Source of the DNA: CAZOZP01 sp964584325
GTDB lineage: Bacteria > Bacteroidota > Ignavibacteria > Ignavibacteriales > Melioribacteraceae
Reading direction: 5' to 3'
Length of the DNA: 64,000 nt
Assembly (NCBI GenBank): GCA_964584325.1
Contig: CAZOZP010000001.1
Location: forward strand, 62,001-126,000
Shown: piece after piece, positions 8,199-17,210 of the stretch
Numbering within the stretch: the first letter of the stretch is position 1
How the letters are laid out: the number at the start of each line of letters is the position of its first letter
Notes under the pieces: model-generated
Seen by the model: the letters and a program-made list of their open reading frames with translations, nothing else
What the model was told of the DNA's origin: nothing
Databases searched by the model: none
Position numbers and translations under genes: made by a program

Positions 8199-9197
8199 AT
8201 GAACAATATGTTTAAAGTAGAAAATACATTAGGAAGCAGAGCGCTTCTTTTGGCTCCGATGGAAGATGTTACTGATATCGGGTTTAGAAAACTATGTAAA
8301 GAGATGGGAGCTGATATTTTATATACTGAGTTTGTAAATGCCGAGGGCTTAATTCGAGATAATGTGAAGACAAGAAATAAAATGATTATTCTTGATGAAG
8401 AGAGACCAATTGGAATTCAAATATATGGCGAAAATATTGGTTCTATGGTTAAAGCTGCTATAGCTGCACAAGAAGAAAATCCCGAAATGATTGATATAAA
8501 TGCCGGTTGCTGGGTAAAAAAGATCGCAAACAGGGGGGCAGGTGCCGGCTTATTAAAAGATCCTCCGTATCTTGAAAACATGGTAAGCCAGGTAGTCAAG
8601 GCTGTCTCGCTTCCGGTCACAGTTAAAACTAGAATAGGCTGGGATTCAGAGTCAATAAATATTCTGGAAGTTGCAAGAAGGATAGAAGATGCAGGAGCAA
8701 AAGCCTTAACACTTCATTGCCGAACAAGATGTCAGGGACATTCGGGCGATCCTGACTGGGAATGGATTAACAAGGTAAAAGAAGTAATTAAAATACCTGT
8801 ATTTCTAAACGGAGGTGTTTTCTCTGCTTATGATGTACAAAAAGCTTTTAACGAAACAAATGCAGATGGGGTAATGATTGCCAGAGGAGCCATAACTCAT
8901 CCATGGATATTTAAAGAAGCTAAACTTCTTCTTGAAAAAGGCATTGAACCAACCGAACTTACTGCCGAGGAGAGAATACTAACAGCATTAAAACATCTTA
9001 ACTACAGTATTATAACAAAAGGGGAGAAAAAAGCAGTTCTGGAATTCAGGAAACATTATACAGGATATTTGCGCGGACTTTATGATGTTAGCCGAATCCG
9101 CACAAAACTGATGCAGATTCTTACTTATGCTGAGGTCAAAGAAATCCTCGAAGATTACTTATTGTATCTTAAGAATAATCCGAAGGTGGAAAAATAA
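8199..9197 (+). CDS. dusB: tRNA-dihydrouridine synthase (DusB type)
   Basis: A 332-residue FMN-dependent tRNA-dihydrouridine synthase, reducing uridines in the D-loop. The N-terminus LLLAPMEDVTDIGFR is the Dus signature. The catalytic Cys104 lies in INAGCWVKKIANRGAGAGLL, and the phosphate-binding segment ADGVMIARGAITHPWIF and the tRNA-binding C-terminal HYTGYLRGL follow. The NAGCW form, with Trp in place of the usual Pro after Cys, I recall from FCB-group DusB proteins. The next gene starts at the base directly after the stop codon. Confidence 0.93.
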   Translation: MNNMFKVENTLGSRALLLAPMEDVTDIGFRKLCKEMGADILYTEFVNAEGLIRDNVKTRNKMIILDEERPIGIQIYGENIGSMVKAAIAAQEENPEMIDINAGCWVKKIANRGAGAGLLKDPPYLENMVSQVVKAVSLPVTVKTRIGWDSESINILEVARRIEDAGAKALTLHCRTRCQGHSGDPDWEWINKVKEVIKIPVFLNGGVFSAYDVQKAFNETNADGVMIARGAITHPWIFKEAKLLLEKGIEPTELTAEERILTALKHLNYSIITKGEKKAVLEFRKHYTGYLRGLYDVSRIRTKLMQILTYAEVKEILEDYLLYLKNNPKVEK

Positions 9198-9809
9198 ATG
9201 AGAGGAGATAACAAGTGCAAAAATAATAAGATACGGAAAGCAGCTCGAGTTATATCTACTGTATTTGTTCCGCCTGTTAATTTAACAGTAATGTTTATTT
9301 ATATTGCTTTTGTAATGTTATATTCTGTTCGAGACATAATAATTGTTTCAGTTACTGCAATTGTATTTGGACTTATTCTCCCTATTTCTTATTTCTTGTA
9401 TATGAGAAAAAACAATAAAATAGTTGATGATGATGCTACAGATAAGGATCAAAGAACTGTTCCTTATATTATTGGTGTATTGCTTTCAGTTACCGCAGGA
9501 TTATTATTGCTTTCTTTCAACCTGAGCTATTCAATTTATATGATTTGGTTTATTTATGCCTTCATATCTGTCCTTATGATACTAATAAATCTGTTTTGGA
9601 AAATCAGCGCACATTTAATTGGAATAACAATTCCTTTTGGAATAATATTTTCAATATATCAAAAATCAGCTTTGTTTTTTATTCCGTTGATTATTATCAT
9701 TGGAATGTCGAGGCTTGTATTAAAAGTTCATTCAACAGCTCAGGTAATTACCGGTGCAATTCTGGGATTTACTGCAGCTTACGTTCTATATAAATATTTT
9801 GTGATTTAA
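9198..9809 (+). CDS. PAP2-like integral membrane protein
   Basis: A 203-residue protein with about six hydrophobic helices. The last third has SAHLIG and SRLVLKVHSTAQVITGAILGF, which resemble motifs 2 and 3 of the PAP2 phosphatase superfamily (PSGH and SRxxxxxHxxxD). The acidic residue of motif 3 is Gln and motif 1 (KxxxxxxRP) is at best the DKDQRTVPY segment, so catalysis is uncertain. Related divergent PAP2 proteins occur in Bacteroidota and are often unassigned. It is tightly packed with dusB (0-nt gap) and apt (11-nt gap). Confidence 0.72.
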   Translation: MRGDNKCKNNKIRKAARVISTVFVPPVNLTVMFIYIAFVMLYSVRDIIIVSVTAIVFGLILPISYFLYMRKNNKIVDDDATDKDQRTVPYIIGVLLSVTAGLLLLSFNLSYSIYMIWFIYAFISVLMILINLFWKISAHLIGITIPFGIIFSIYQKSALFFIPLIIIIGMSRLVLKVHSTAQVITGAILGFTAAYVLYKYFVI

Positions 9810-9820
9810 CAGGAGATGTT

Positions 9821-10333
9821 ATGGAATTAAAAAACTACATAAGAGATGTTATTGATTTTCCAAAAGAAGGAATTGTATTTAAAGATATCACACCACTTTT
9901 AAATAATCCAAAGGCGTTCAGATATGCAATAGATTCAATTAAAGAAAGCATCAGCGGATTAAAATTTGATAAAATTGCATGCATAGAATCAAGAGGATTT
10001 ATAGCGGGCGGAGTTCTTGCTTCTGAATTAGGTCTTGGATTTGTTCCTATCAGAAAGCCCGGAAAACTTCCATATCTTAAATACAGCGAAAAGTATTCGT
10101 TAGAATATGGTACAAATTGCATAGAGATACATCAAGATGCTGTTTCCCCGGGTGAAAGGGTATTCATACATGATGATTTGTTAGCTACAGGAGGAACGAT
10201 GCAAGCAGCTTGCCGATTAATTGAAAGATGTGGAGGTTCTGTAGATGCTGTTTCTTTCATAGTTGAATTGGAATTTCTTAAAGGAAGAGAATTTCTTAAA
10301 GATTATAAAGTTCTGTCTGTAATAAAATACTGA
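9821..10333 (+). CDS. apt: Adenine phosphoribosyltransferase
   Basis: A 170-residue type I phosphoribosyltransferase that salvages adenine to AMP using PRPP. The N-terminus IRDVIDFPKEGIVFKDITPLL is diagnostic for Apt. IESRGFIAGGVLA and the PRPP loop VFIHDDLLATGGT at residues 114-126 complete the active site. Family length is normal. AGGAG precedes the ATG by 6 nt. It ends a plus-strand group, followed by a strong hairpin shared with the convergent rsmI. Confidence 0.96.
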   Translation: MELKNYIRDVIDFPKEGIVFKDITPLLNNPKAFRYAIDSIKESISGLKFDKIACIESRGFIAGGVLASELGLGFVPIRKPGKLPYLKYSEKYSLEYGTNCIEIHQDAVSPGERVFIHDDLLATGGTMQAACRLIERCGGSVDAVSFIVELEFLKGREFLKDYKVLSVIKY

Positions 10334-10336
10334 TAT

Positions 10337-10367
10337 TTTAACCGGTCGGGATTCCCGGCCGGTTAAA
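10337..10367. terminator. Bidirectional hairpin terminator between apt and rsmI
   Basis: A 14-bp stem (one G-T wobble) TTTAACCGGTCGGG / CCCGGCCGGTTAAA with a 3-nt loop between two convergent genes. The A/T-rich outer ends can supply a U-tract in either direction. The right arm covers the rsmI stop codon. Confidence 0.75.
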
Positions 10368-11043
10368 CTCTTACTTCCCATTTCAAAGGAGATAAAATAA
10401 TTACAAATTCTCCTTTTACTGTTTTCGGATTTTTAATTATTTCTGACGGTGTTCCTTTCCATACCTCTTCGAATTTTTTTGTAATTTCACGAAAAATCAT
10501 ACAATATCGATTTGGCATATATTCATTCAATTCATCAAGAAGTTTTTCAATTCGATGAACTGATTCATAGAAAATTATTGTCCTGTTTTCTTTAGCAAGT
10601 TGCATCAGTAATTTCTGCCTCCCTTTTTTCTGAGGGAGAAATCCTTCAAAAATAAATGAATCGGCCGGAAGTCCGCTTATGCTAAGAGCAGTGATTGCGG
10701 CATTTGCCCCCGGAATTCCGCAAATCTCAATTCCGTGTTTACCGGCCTCTGATACAAGCCTTGTTCCAGGATCTGAAATACAAGGAGTTCCGGCATCTGA
10801 TACAAGTGCTGCAATAGCACCAGCGGCAAGTCTTTTAATTATTCCATCTATTTTGCGTGACTCGGTAGCGGCATTTAAAGAAACAAGTTCCTTGCTGATA
10901 TTATAGTGCTTTAATAGTATGGACGTAACTCGGGTATCTTCGCAGACAATAAAATCTGATTCCTTTAAAATATTAAGACCTCTAATCGTTATATCTTCAA
11001 GATTACCAATTGGAGTAGCTGTTATATATAGTTTTCCGGGCAT
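10363..11043 (-). CDS. rsmI: 16S rRNA (cytidine1402-2'-O)-methyltransferase RsmI
   Basis: A 226-residue tetrapyrrole-methylase-fold enzyme that methylates the ribose of C1402 in 16S rRNA with S-adenosylmethionine. Family motifs are clear: KLYITATPIGNLEDIT at the N-terminus, CEDTRVT, SDAGTPCISDPG, PGANAAITALSISGLP and FYESVHRI. The ATG at 11043 matches the family start; the longer frame from TTG at 11070 would begin inside a hairpin and has no family support. No clear Shine-Dalgarno is seen. It lies downstream of lat on the same strand but separated by that hairpin. Confidence 0.95.
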   Translation of the reverse strand: MPGKLYITATPIGNLEDITIRGLNILKESDFIVCEDTRVTSILLKHYNISKELVSLNAATESRKIDGIIKRLAAGAIAALVSDAGTPCISDPGTRLVSEAGKHGIEICGIPGANAAITALSISGLPADSFIFEGFLPQKKGRQKLLMQLAKENRTIIFYESVHRIEKLLDELNEYMPNRYCMIFREITKKFEEVWKGTPSEIIKNPKTVKGEFVIILSPLKWEVRV

Positions 11044-11053
11044 ATTATAAACA

Positions 11054-11082
11054 GAAGAGCCTGTCAACAAACAGGCTGCTTC
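11054..11082 (-). terminator. Hairpin downstream of lat
   Basis: An inverted repeat GAAG-AGCCTGT / ACAGGCT-(G)CTTC with a 6-nt loop and a single bulged base, 25 nt past the lat stop. On the minus strand it is not followed by a clear U-tract, so termination may be partial; the hairpin may instead separate lat from rsmI or stabilise the lat mRNA end. Confidence 0.45.
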
Positions 11083-11106
11083 CGGTAAGTAGTGTGTTAT
11101 TTAATG

Positions 11107-12426
11107 TTATTTGACCACTAAATATAAAGCTTTTTTTATTATTTCAAAACCTTCTATCAAAGCAGACTCAGTTATATCTAAGGTCGTGCGAAATCTTATT
11201 GTTTTTTCTCCGCATCCGAGTATAATTAATCCAAGATCAAAACATTTTTTTCTTAATGCAGTTCTCAATTCAGAGTTGGGAAGGTCAAAAGAACAAAGAA
11301 GACCAATTCCTCTTGGATTCATAACCAAGCCGGGATACTCTTCGCTTAAATTATGAATCAAGGAAAGTAATAATTTCCCCATTTCTTCAGCGTTATTGAC
11401 TAGATTTTTATCTTCAATTATTTCCAAATATTTAGCAGATCTAACCATATCTGTAAGATTTCCGCCCCAGGTGGAATTTATTCTCCCTGATTTATGAAAA
11501 CAATTATCTTCGATATTATCAATTCTATCTGTGGAAATAATACCACATACCTGAGCTTTTTTACCGAATGCAATTATGTCGGGTGTAACGTAATATTCTT
11601 CAGCCCAAAATTTACCGGTAATTCCAAATCCGGTTTGCACTTCATCAAATATAAGGAGTATTTCACACTCATCTGCAATTTGCCTAATCTTTATGAAGAA
11701 CTCCTTGCGGAAAAAATTATCACCGCCTTCACATTGTATTGGTTCTATTATTATTGCAGCTATGTCATCCCGATTCTTTGTTATAGCCTCTTTAATAGCA
11801 AGGATTGCTTGGTGCTCGCTTTTTATTATTGCATCAAGGTTTGAATTTAAGGGATAAACAATTTTAGGATTTAGTATTCTTGGCCAATCGAATTTAGGGA
11901 AATATGCTGTTTTAACGGGATCCGTATTTGTTAAAGAAAGAGTATAACCGCTTCTGCCATGAAAAGCCTCTCTAAAATGAATTATCTGATGTCCTTTTTC
12001 AGTGCGGATTCCTTTCTTTTTATTGATCTTAACTTTCCAGTCGAAAGCAACTTTAAGTGCATTTTCTACAGCAGATGCTCCTCCTTCAATTAGAAATAAG
12101 TGAATGAATTTCTCGGGCATTGCAATTCTTGAGAAAGCTTCAACAAATATTGCAAGTTCTTCGGTATATATGTCTGAACAGGAAGGTTTACATTTTGCTG
12201 TTTGAAGCAATCGTCTTGTGAAATTACTGTCGTCAAGATCAGGATGATTCATACCAATAGGTGCTGATGCATAAAATGAAAAGAAATCTATATAATTTTT
12301 TCCGGTTAATTTATTGTGTAGATATTCTCCTTTACTTTTCTCCAGATCGAGTATGAAATCATAACCATCCGCAAGCATATATTTTTTAAGAATGCTTCGG
12401 ATATCTTGTGCCTGAATAGATCGCAT
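11107..12426 (-). CDS. lat: L-lysine 6-transaminase
   Basis: A 439-residue PLP-dependent class III aminotransferase that moves the epsilon-amino group of lysine to 2-oxoglutarate, giving 2-aminoadipate 6-semialdehyde. The N-terminal DGYDFILDLEKSKG and FFSFYASAPIGMNHP segments are characteristic of lysine epsilon-aminotransferase, as is FGKKAQVCG around residues 288-294, where the PLP lysine lies (Lys289 or Lys290). DEVQTGFG carries the PLP pyridine-binding Asp261. AGGAGA stands before the ATG. It is divergent from an ALDH7-type dehydrogenase, the next pathway step, across 236 bp of shared upstream DNA. Confidence 0.92.
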   Translation of the reverse strand: MRSIQAQDIRSILKKYMLADGYDFILDLEKSKGEYLHNKLTGKNYIDFFSFYASAPIGMNHPDLDDSNFTRRLLQTAKCKPSCSDIYTEELAIFVEAFSRIAMPEKFIHLFLIEGGASAVENALKVAFDWKVKINKKKGIRTEKGHQIIHFREAFHGRSGYTLSLTNTDPVKTAYFPKFDWPRILNPKIVYPLNSNLDAIIKSEHQAILAIKEAITKNRDDIAAIIIEPIQCEGGDNFFRKEFFIKIRQIADECEILLIFDEVQTGFGITGKFWAEEYYVTPDIIAFGKKAQVCGIISTDRIDNIEDNCFHKSGRINSTWGGNLTDMVRSAKYLEIIEDKNLVNNAEEMGKLLLSLIHNLSEEYPGLVMNPRGIGLLCSFDLPNSELRTALRKKCFDLGLIILGCGEKTIRFRTTLDITESALIEGFEIIKKALYLVVK

Positions 12427-12662
12427 AACTGTCTCCTGAAAGTGTAACTGTCTGTTTTCCCATATCTGTTCATAAAAGATATAAAACGGGCGCCGGGCGT
12501 CCGCTAAAATACTTTTAATTTCAAATTAACATTTTATTAAGTTGAAGGCAAATTAAAAGGAATTGTATTACTATAATCTTTTAAAAACAATCCTAATTGA
12601 ATGAAATATCGATGCGTTTTAGAATAAATATTATTATTATTGAAAAAGAAATAGGAGGAGTT

Positions 12663-14195
12663 ATGGAATTTCTATCAAAGCTTGGTATTAATGAAATCAA
12701 TTCAGGCGTATCAACCGGTACTAAATGGTTTGATGGAGTAACCAGTGGAATTATTGAGTCATTCTCGCCTGTTGACGGAAAAATAATCGCAAAAGTGAAA
12801 GCCTGCAGTGAGAGTGAATTTAATTTAGTTGTTGAAAGCGGATTAAATGCATTTGATAAATGGCGTTGTGTTCCTGCGCCGAAGCGAGGTGAAATTGTAA
12901 GACAAATCGGAATGAAGCTAAGAGAGAATAAAAATGAATTAGGCATGCTTGTTTCTTACGAAATGGGCAAATCGCTTCAGGAAGGTTTAGGCGAAGTTCA
13001 GGAAATGATTGATATATGTGATTTTGCAGTAGGGTTGTCAAGACAGCTTTACGGATTTACAATGCACTCCGAGAGAGAAAATCATAGAATGTATGATCAA
13101 TACCATCCGCTCGGAATAACCGGAATAATTACTGCATTTAATTTTCCTGTAGCTGTTTGGGCATGGAATGCAATGATATCCTGTGTTTGCGGAAATGTAA
13201 ATGTATGGAAACCTTCTTCTAAAGTACCTCTTTCTGCTGTTGCCGTGCAAAACATCATTTCAGAAGTGCTTCATCAAAATAGAGTTCCCGAGGGTGTTTT
13301 TTCGTTAGTAATAGGAAGTGGAAAAATAGTTGGGGAGAAAATATTGGATTCACACTCAATTCCTTTAGTATCAATTACCGGTTCTGTTAGTATCGGAAGG
13401 TATGCCGCTTCTAAAGTTGCTCAGAGATTCGGAAAAACAATTCTGGAACTTGGTGGAAATAATGCCATAATAATTACTCCTTCGGCAGACTTGAAAATAG
13501 CAGTTCCATCAGTTGTATTCGGGGCAGTAGGAACTTGCGGTCAAAGATGTACCAGTACGAGAAGACTAATTATTCATGAGTCTGTATATGATAAAGTAAA
13601 GAATTCTCTATTATCAGCTTATAAATCATTGCAAATTGGGAATCCTCTTAACGAAAATAACCATTTGGGCCCATTGATTGATAAAGAGGCAGTCAATGAT
13701 TTTATATCGGCCATTATAACAATAAAAGAACAAGGCGGCAAAATAACATATGGCGGAGAAATACTTCGGGGAGCTGGTTTTGAATCCGGTTGTTATGTTC
13801 TTCCTGTGATAGCCGAAGTATTTCAAGAGATACCAATAGTAAAGGAAGAAACATTTGCTCCAATACTATATCTTATCAAATATTCAGGCAGCATTCAGAA
13901 TGCGGTAAAAATTCAAAACAGTGTAAATCAAGGTCTTTCATCAGCAATCTTTTCTAATGACATAAGGGAAACCGAATACTTTTTATCTGCTGAAGGTTCA
14001 GATTGCGGAATAGCTAATGTTAATATTGGTACATCAGGTGCGGAAATCGGTGGTGCTTTTGGAGGTGAAAAAGAAACCGGCGGAGGCAGGGAATCAGGTT
14101 CTGATGCATGGAAAGTATATATGAGAAGACAGACAAATACAATTAATTATGGAAAGTCTCTTCCTTTAGCTCAAGGAATAAACTTCAATGTATAG
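12663..14195 (+). CDS. Aminoadipate-6-semialdehyde dehydrogenase (ALDH7/antiquitin type)
   Basis: A 510-residue aldehyde dehydrogenase of the ALDH7 group, expected to oxidise 2-aminoadipate 6-semialdehyde to 2-aminoadipate with NAD+. The catalytic region GAVGTCGQRCTSTRRL is the antiquitin signature with nucleophile Cys296, and LELGGNN carries Glu262. AFNFPVAVWAWN and KPSSK form the cofactor site. The ATG at 12663 is chosen because AGGAGG lies 5 nt upstream; an in-frame TTG at 12597 has no such site. Divergent from lat, it completes the two-step conversion of lysine to aminoadipate. Confidence 0.92.
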   Translation: MEFLSKLGINEINSGVSTGTKWFDGVTSGIIESFSPVDGKIIAKVKACSESEFNLVVESGLNAFDKWRCVPAPKRGEIVRQIGMKLRENKNELGMLVSYEMGKSLQEGLGEVQEMIDICDFAVGLSRQLYGFTMHSERENHRMYDQYHPLGITGIITAFNFPVAVWAWNAMISCVCGNVNVWKPSSKVPLSAVAVQNIISEVLHQNRVPEGVFSLVIGSGKIVGEKILDSHSIPLVSITGSVSIGRYAASKVAQRFGKTILELGGNNAIIITPSADLKIAVPSVVFGAVGTCGQRCTSTRRLIIHESVYDKVKNSLLSAYKSLQIGNPLNENNHLGPLIDKEAVNDFISAIITIKEQGGKITYGGEILRGAGFESGCYVLPVIAEVFQEIPIVKEETFAPILYLIKYSGSIQNAVKIQNSVNQGLSSAIFSNDIRETEYFLSAEGSDCGIANVNIGTSGAEIGGAFGGEKETGGGRESGSDAWKVYMRRQTNTINYGKSLPLAQGINFNV

Positions 14196-14243
14196 TTTAA
14201 GAGATATTGATATATTATTGCATATAAATAAGTTAGAGGACAA

Positions 14244-15041
14244 TTGTTGAAGTATATAATATCGCCAATAATTGATGAACTAAAACGAATAACTTATCCT
14301 ATAAGACATTTAGAAATTAAAGAGACTGTAATACTAATTACAGTACCGGTTTTGCTTATAATATCTGTTTATCTTAATCCGCACCAGTTATTTAACAAAC
14401 TGAATTCAGAATTCGGATTATTTAATGAATTCGAACTGGCCTCTCATTTATTTCGCTTTTCAGCAGATATTGTTTTGTTTTTAATAACACCGGCTATTCT
14501 AATAAAATTTGTGTTTAAAGAAAATATATCTGATTATGGATTAAATCTACGAAATCTCACGGCAGGTACCGGTTATATGTTAACAGCTTTTGTTCCTATC
14601 TTTTTGATTTCTTGGTTTATAAGCTCTGATGAAAGCATTTTATCATATTATCCGTATGCAAGGTTTTTGCTGCACAGACAGGATTTATTTTGGTATTACC
14701 AATGTGGATTGCTTCTATATATGATTTCTTGGGAATTCCTTTTCAGAGGATTCACTCTTTTTGGTTTAAATCTTAAGTATGGAATAAGTTCTGTATTAAT
14801 TCAGTCTATTCCTTTTGCTCTTATGCATATTGGCAAGCCTTTCCCGGAAACATTAAGTTCAGTTATAGGCGGCATCATGCTCGGACTTATAGCGATTAGG
14901 CTAAAATCTATTATATATGGAGTTAAAATGCATTATCTTATACTATTTCTAACTGATTCTTTTGTAATATTAAGAATTAATATTTCTGAATATGGGGTTG
15001 GGGTTAATTCATTTATAAATATTTGTAAATCCTTGTTTTAA
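14244..15041 (+). CDS. CPBP-family intramembrane protease-like protein
   Basis: A 265-residue membrane protein with about six to eight helices. The segment SWEFLFRGFTLFGL matches the CPBP/Rce1/Abi motif EExxxR with the first Glu replaced by Trp, and IPFALMHIGKP matches the FxxxH motif; the third motif is unclear. The WEF form is one I recall from other bacterial CPBP proteins, so it may be a subfamily trait. Proteolytic activity is uncertain. Translation starts at one of two tandem TTG codons (14244 or 14247) after AGAGGA. It stands alone between the dehydrogenase and pdxJ. Confidence 0.75.
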   Translation: MLKYIISPIIDELKRITYPIRHLEIKETVILITVPVLLIISVYLNPHQLFNKLNSEFGLFNEFELASHLFRFSADIVLFLITPAILIKFVFKENISDYGLNLRNLTAGTGYMLTAFVPIFLISWFISSDESILSYYPYARFLLHRQDLFWYYQCGLLLYMISWEFLFRGFTLFGLNLKYGISSVLIQSIPFALMHIGKPFPETLSSVIGGIMLGLIAIRLKSIIYGVKMHYLILFLTDSFVILRINISEYGVGVNSFINICKSLF

Positions 15042-15099
15042 TTTATCTCGTAATAGTTTATTTTTATTGTTGTTTTTAGATAAATATTCGGAGTTATAA

Positions 15100-15810
15100 A
15101 TGAGATTATCCGTAAACGTTGATCACGTTGCAACACTAAGAAATGCACGAGGAGAAGTTCAGCCTGATCCCGTAACATTTGCATTAATGGCTGAGCAGTA
15201 TGGTGTTGACGGAATTGTTGTTCATTTAAGAGAAGATCGAAGACATATTAATGAACGTGATCTTAGATTATTAAGACATCTTGTTACAACAAAACTTGAT
15301 CTTGAAATGGCTGCTGTAGATGAAATCATCAAGATTGCCTGTGAGATAAAACCTGAGTTAGCGACATTAGTACCCGAAAAGAGACAAGAACTTACTACAG
15401 AAGGCGGATTAAATATCATTGATAATGTAGATCAACTTCGAAGTACTATACGGAGACTGCATGAATGTGATATTCCTGTCTCGTTATTTATTGAACCTGA
15501 TGTAGATCAAATAGATGCAGCTGTTGCTATTAATTCAGATTATATTGAACTTCACACAGGTGTTTACGCGAACGCAAAAAATGAAGAAAATATGTTTGAA
15601 GAACTTGAAAGAATTCGAATCGCAGCCCGACATGCAAAAAAACTAGGGATGGGAGTTAATGCCGGACATGGTTTAAATTATAATAACATTTCCGAGTTTA
15701 AAGCAATTGAGGATATTGATGAAGTATCGATTGGTCAATCCATAATTGCCAGATCTGTATTTGTTGGAATTGAAAAAGCAATTCGTGAAATGATTCAGCT
15801 TATCAAATAA
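15100..15810 (+). CDS. pdxJ: Pyridoxine 5'-phosphate synthase
   Basis: A 236-residue TIM-barrel enzyme that condenses 1-deoxyxylulose 5-phosphate with 3-amino-2-oxopropyl phosphate in DXP-dependent vitamin B6 synthesis. Diagnostic segments are LSVNVDHVATLRNAR at the N-terminus, GIVVHLREDRRHI, LATLVPEKRQELTTEGGL and NAGHGLNY near the C-terminus. Length is normal. Cggag lies just before the ATG. It provides PLP, needed among others by the lysine aminotransferase nearby, but the adjacency need not be functional. Confidence 0.96.
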   Translation: MRLSVNVDHVATLRNARGEVQPDPVTFALMAEQYGVDGIVVHLREDRRHINERDLRLLRHLVTTKLDLEMAAVDEIIKIACEIKPELATLVPEKRQELTTEGGLNIIDNVDQLRSTIRRLHECDIPVSLFIEPDVDQIDAAVAINSDYIELHTGVYANAKNEENMFEELERIRIAARHAKKLGMGVNAGHGLNYNNISEFKAIEDIDEVSIGQSIIARSVFVGIEKAIREMIQLIK

Positions 15811-15852
15811 ACTAAAAGAGTTTAATTATTTAAAACTATACCAATCCGGTTT

Positions 15853-16473
15853 ATGAAATATATAGTTGTCATTGGTGATTTAATTAATTCCCGTCAAATT
15901 TCCGGGAGAGATATGTTTCAAGAGTCTTTAATGAAAAGACTCCATCTCCTTAATACATCAAAAAATTTAGCCTCAAAATATGCAATAACACTTGGAGATG
16001 AATTCCAGGCTGTATTTACTTCACCGGAAGGGATATTTGAACATTTCTTTAGTCTTATGTGTGGGATTTCCCCGAATAAACTGCGAATATCAATAGGGAT
16101 AGGAGAAATATCTACTAAAATAAATCAAGAAAACCCGTTAGGAATGGATGGTCCGGCTTTTCATATTGCTCGCAACGGAATGAATCAGATCAAAGAGAGT
16201 CATAGCCTTTTTAATATTGAAGGACTATCTTCCGAAAACAACAATTTGGTTAATTCAGTATTAAAGTATATTTCATATACAATAAACGGATGGAATGAGA
16301 ATCGGTTGAAAATATTTTATGGCAAATTATCGGGCAGCAAAGTTAAGGATATTTCAAAAGATCTGATCATTTCAGAACAGGCAGTTTATAAATCAATAAG
16401 AGAGGGGCGCTTAGATGATTTAGTGGAAATATTCAGAAATATAGAAACTTCCATAAAAAGGGAAATAATTTAA
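15853..16473 (+). CDS. SatD-family protein
   Basis: A 206-residue protein matching the SatD family, named from a Streptococcus mutans secretion/acid-tolerance locus and biochemically uncharacterised. The N-terminus YIVVIGDLINSRQ and the centre ITLGDEFQAVF and LRISIGIGEI are the family's most conserved parts. The C-terminal 50 residues (SGSKVKDISKDLIISEQAVYKS) look like a sigma-region-4/HTH DNA-binding segment. The ATG has no strong ribosome site. It overlaps the next gene by one base (TAATG). Confidence 0.8.
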   Translation: MKYIVVIGDLINSRQISGRDMFQESLMKRLHLLNTSKNLASKYAITLGDEFQAVFTSPEGIFEHFFSLMCGISPNKLRISIGIGEISTKINQENPLGMDGPAFHIARNGMNQIKESHSLFNIEGLSSENNNLVNSVLKYISYTINGWNENRLKIFYGKLSGSKVKDISKDLIISEQAVYKSIREGRLDDLVEIFRNIETSIKREII

Positions 16474-17210
16474 TGGCCTGGGTCATTATAATAAACTTCT
16501 ATTTGATATTTCTATCATTGTTAAGAACATCGTTAGTAAAAGAAAAGCCTTCATTAAAGTATCTATCCGGTGTTATGATTTATTTCACGTTTTTATTTGT
16601 AGAGTTCAATCTGCAGTCATTTATGTTTTTGTCAGGAATATTAGTATTAACATATTTACGCATCCATATATTTACCATAAAAGATCAGCTGACAGGTTAC
16701 GAGACAATTTTTAATGGAATGCTCTATCTTATTATAATAATTACAGTAAGCAAATATGACATTAAGTTAAATCAAGATTTATTAAATGAATACTTTTTAC
16801 TTTTTACCGGTGAATATAATTTGTATTCTCTTAAGTATTTCAAACTAATGAATCTGTATCTGTTTGGATCACTTTTACTCTCAATTGAAGCAAACTATAT
16901 TGTCAGAACAGTATTAAACAGACTAAAAATCATTTCGGCAGAAATGCAATCAAATAGTGTTTTCAGAAAATCTTTTAATGCCGGGAAGCTCATTGGAATA
17001 CTTGAAAGAAATCTGATTTATGTTTTTATTCTTTCTTCGGAATACTCTTCAATTGGATTTATAATTGCGGCTAAGGCATTTGCCAGATTTAAGGAGCTGG
17101 AAGACAGACAGTTTGCTGAATATGTACTTTGCGGTACGCTTCTATCAGTTTTTTTGGCATTATTAACTTCACTTTTAATTCTTCAGATTCGGGAGTCATA
17201 TGGATTCTAA
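16473..17210 (+). CDS. DUF3307-type membrane protein
   Basis: A 245-residue protein with about six membrane helices. The last third, GKLIGILERNLIYVFIL then GFIIAAKAFARFKELEDRQFAEYVLCGTLLS, is the conserved C-terminal block seen in DUF3307 proteins that are found next to satD genes. The N-terminal DUF3307 core is strongly divergent here. Function unknown; inner-membrane localisation is clear from hydropathy. It is translationally coupled to the SatD gene (TAATG) and overlaps the TIGR02757 gene by 11 bp. Confidence 0.72.
   Translation: MAWVIIINFYLIFLSLLRTSLVKEKPSLKYLSGVMIYFTFLFVEFNLQSFMFLSGILVLTYLRIHIFTIKDQLTGYETIFNGMLYLIIIITVSKYDIKLNQDLLNEYFLLFTGEYNLYSLKYFKLMNLYLFGSLLLSIEANYIVRTVLNRLKIISAEMQSNSVFRKSFNAGKLIGILERNLIYVFILSSEYSSIGFIIAAKAFARFKELEDRQFAEYVLCGTLLSVFLALLTSLLILQIRESYGF

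Noticed and set aside
12597..12662. A longer start for the aminoadipate-semialdehyde dehydrogenase
   Set aside because: AGGAGG directly before the ATG at 12663 is far better than the TTG at 12597.
12427..12662. A tRNA or small RNA between lat and the dehydrogenase gene
   Set aside because: No TTCGA loop or cloverleaf is seen; the short GC-rich patch at 12487-12503 does not form a convincing structure.
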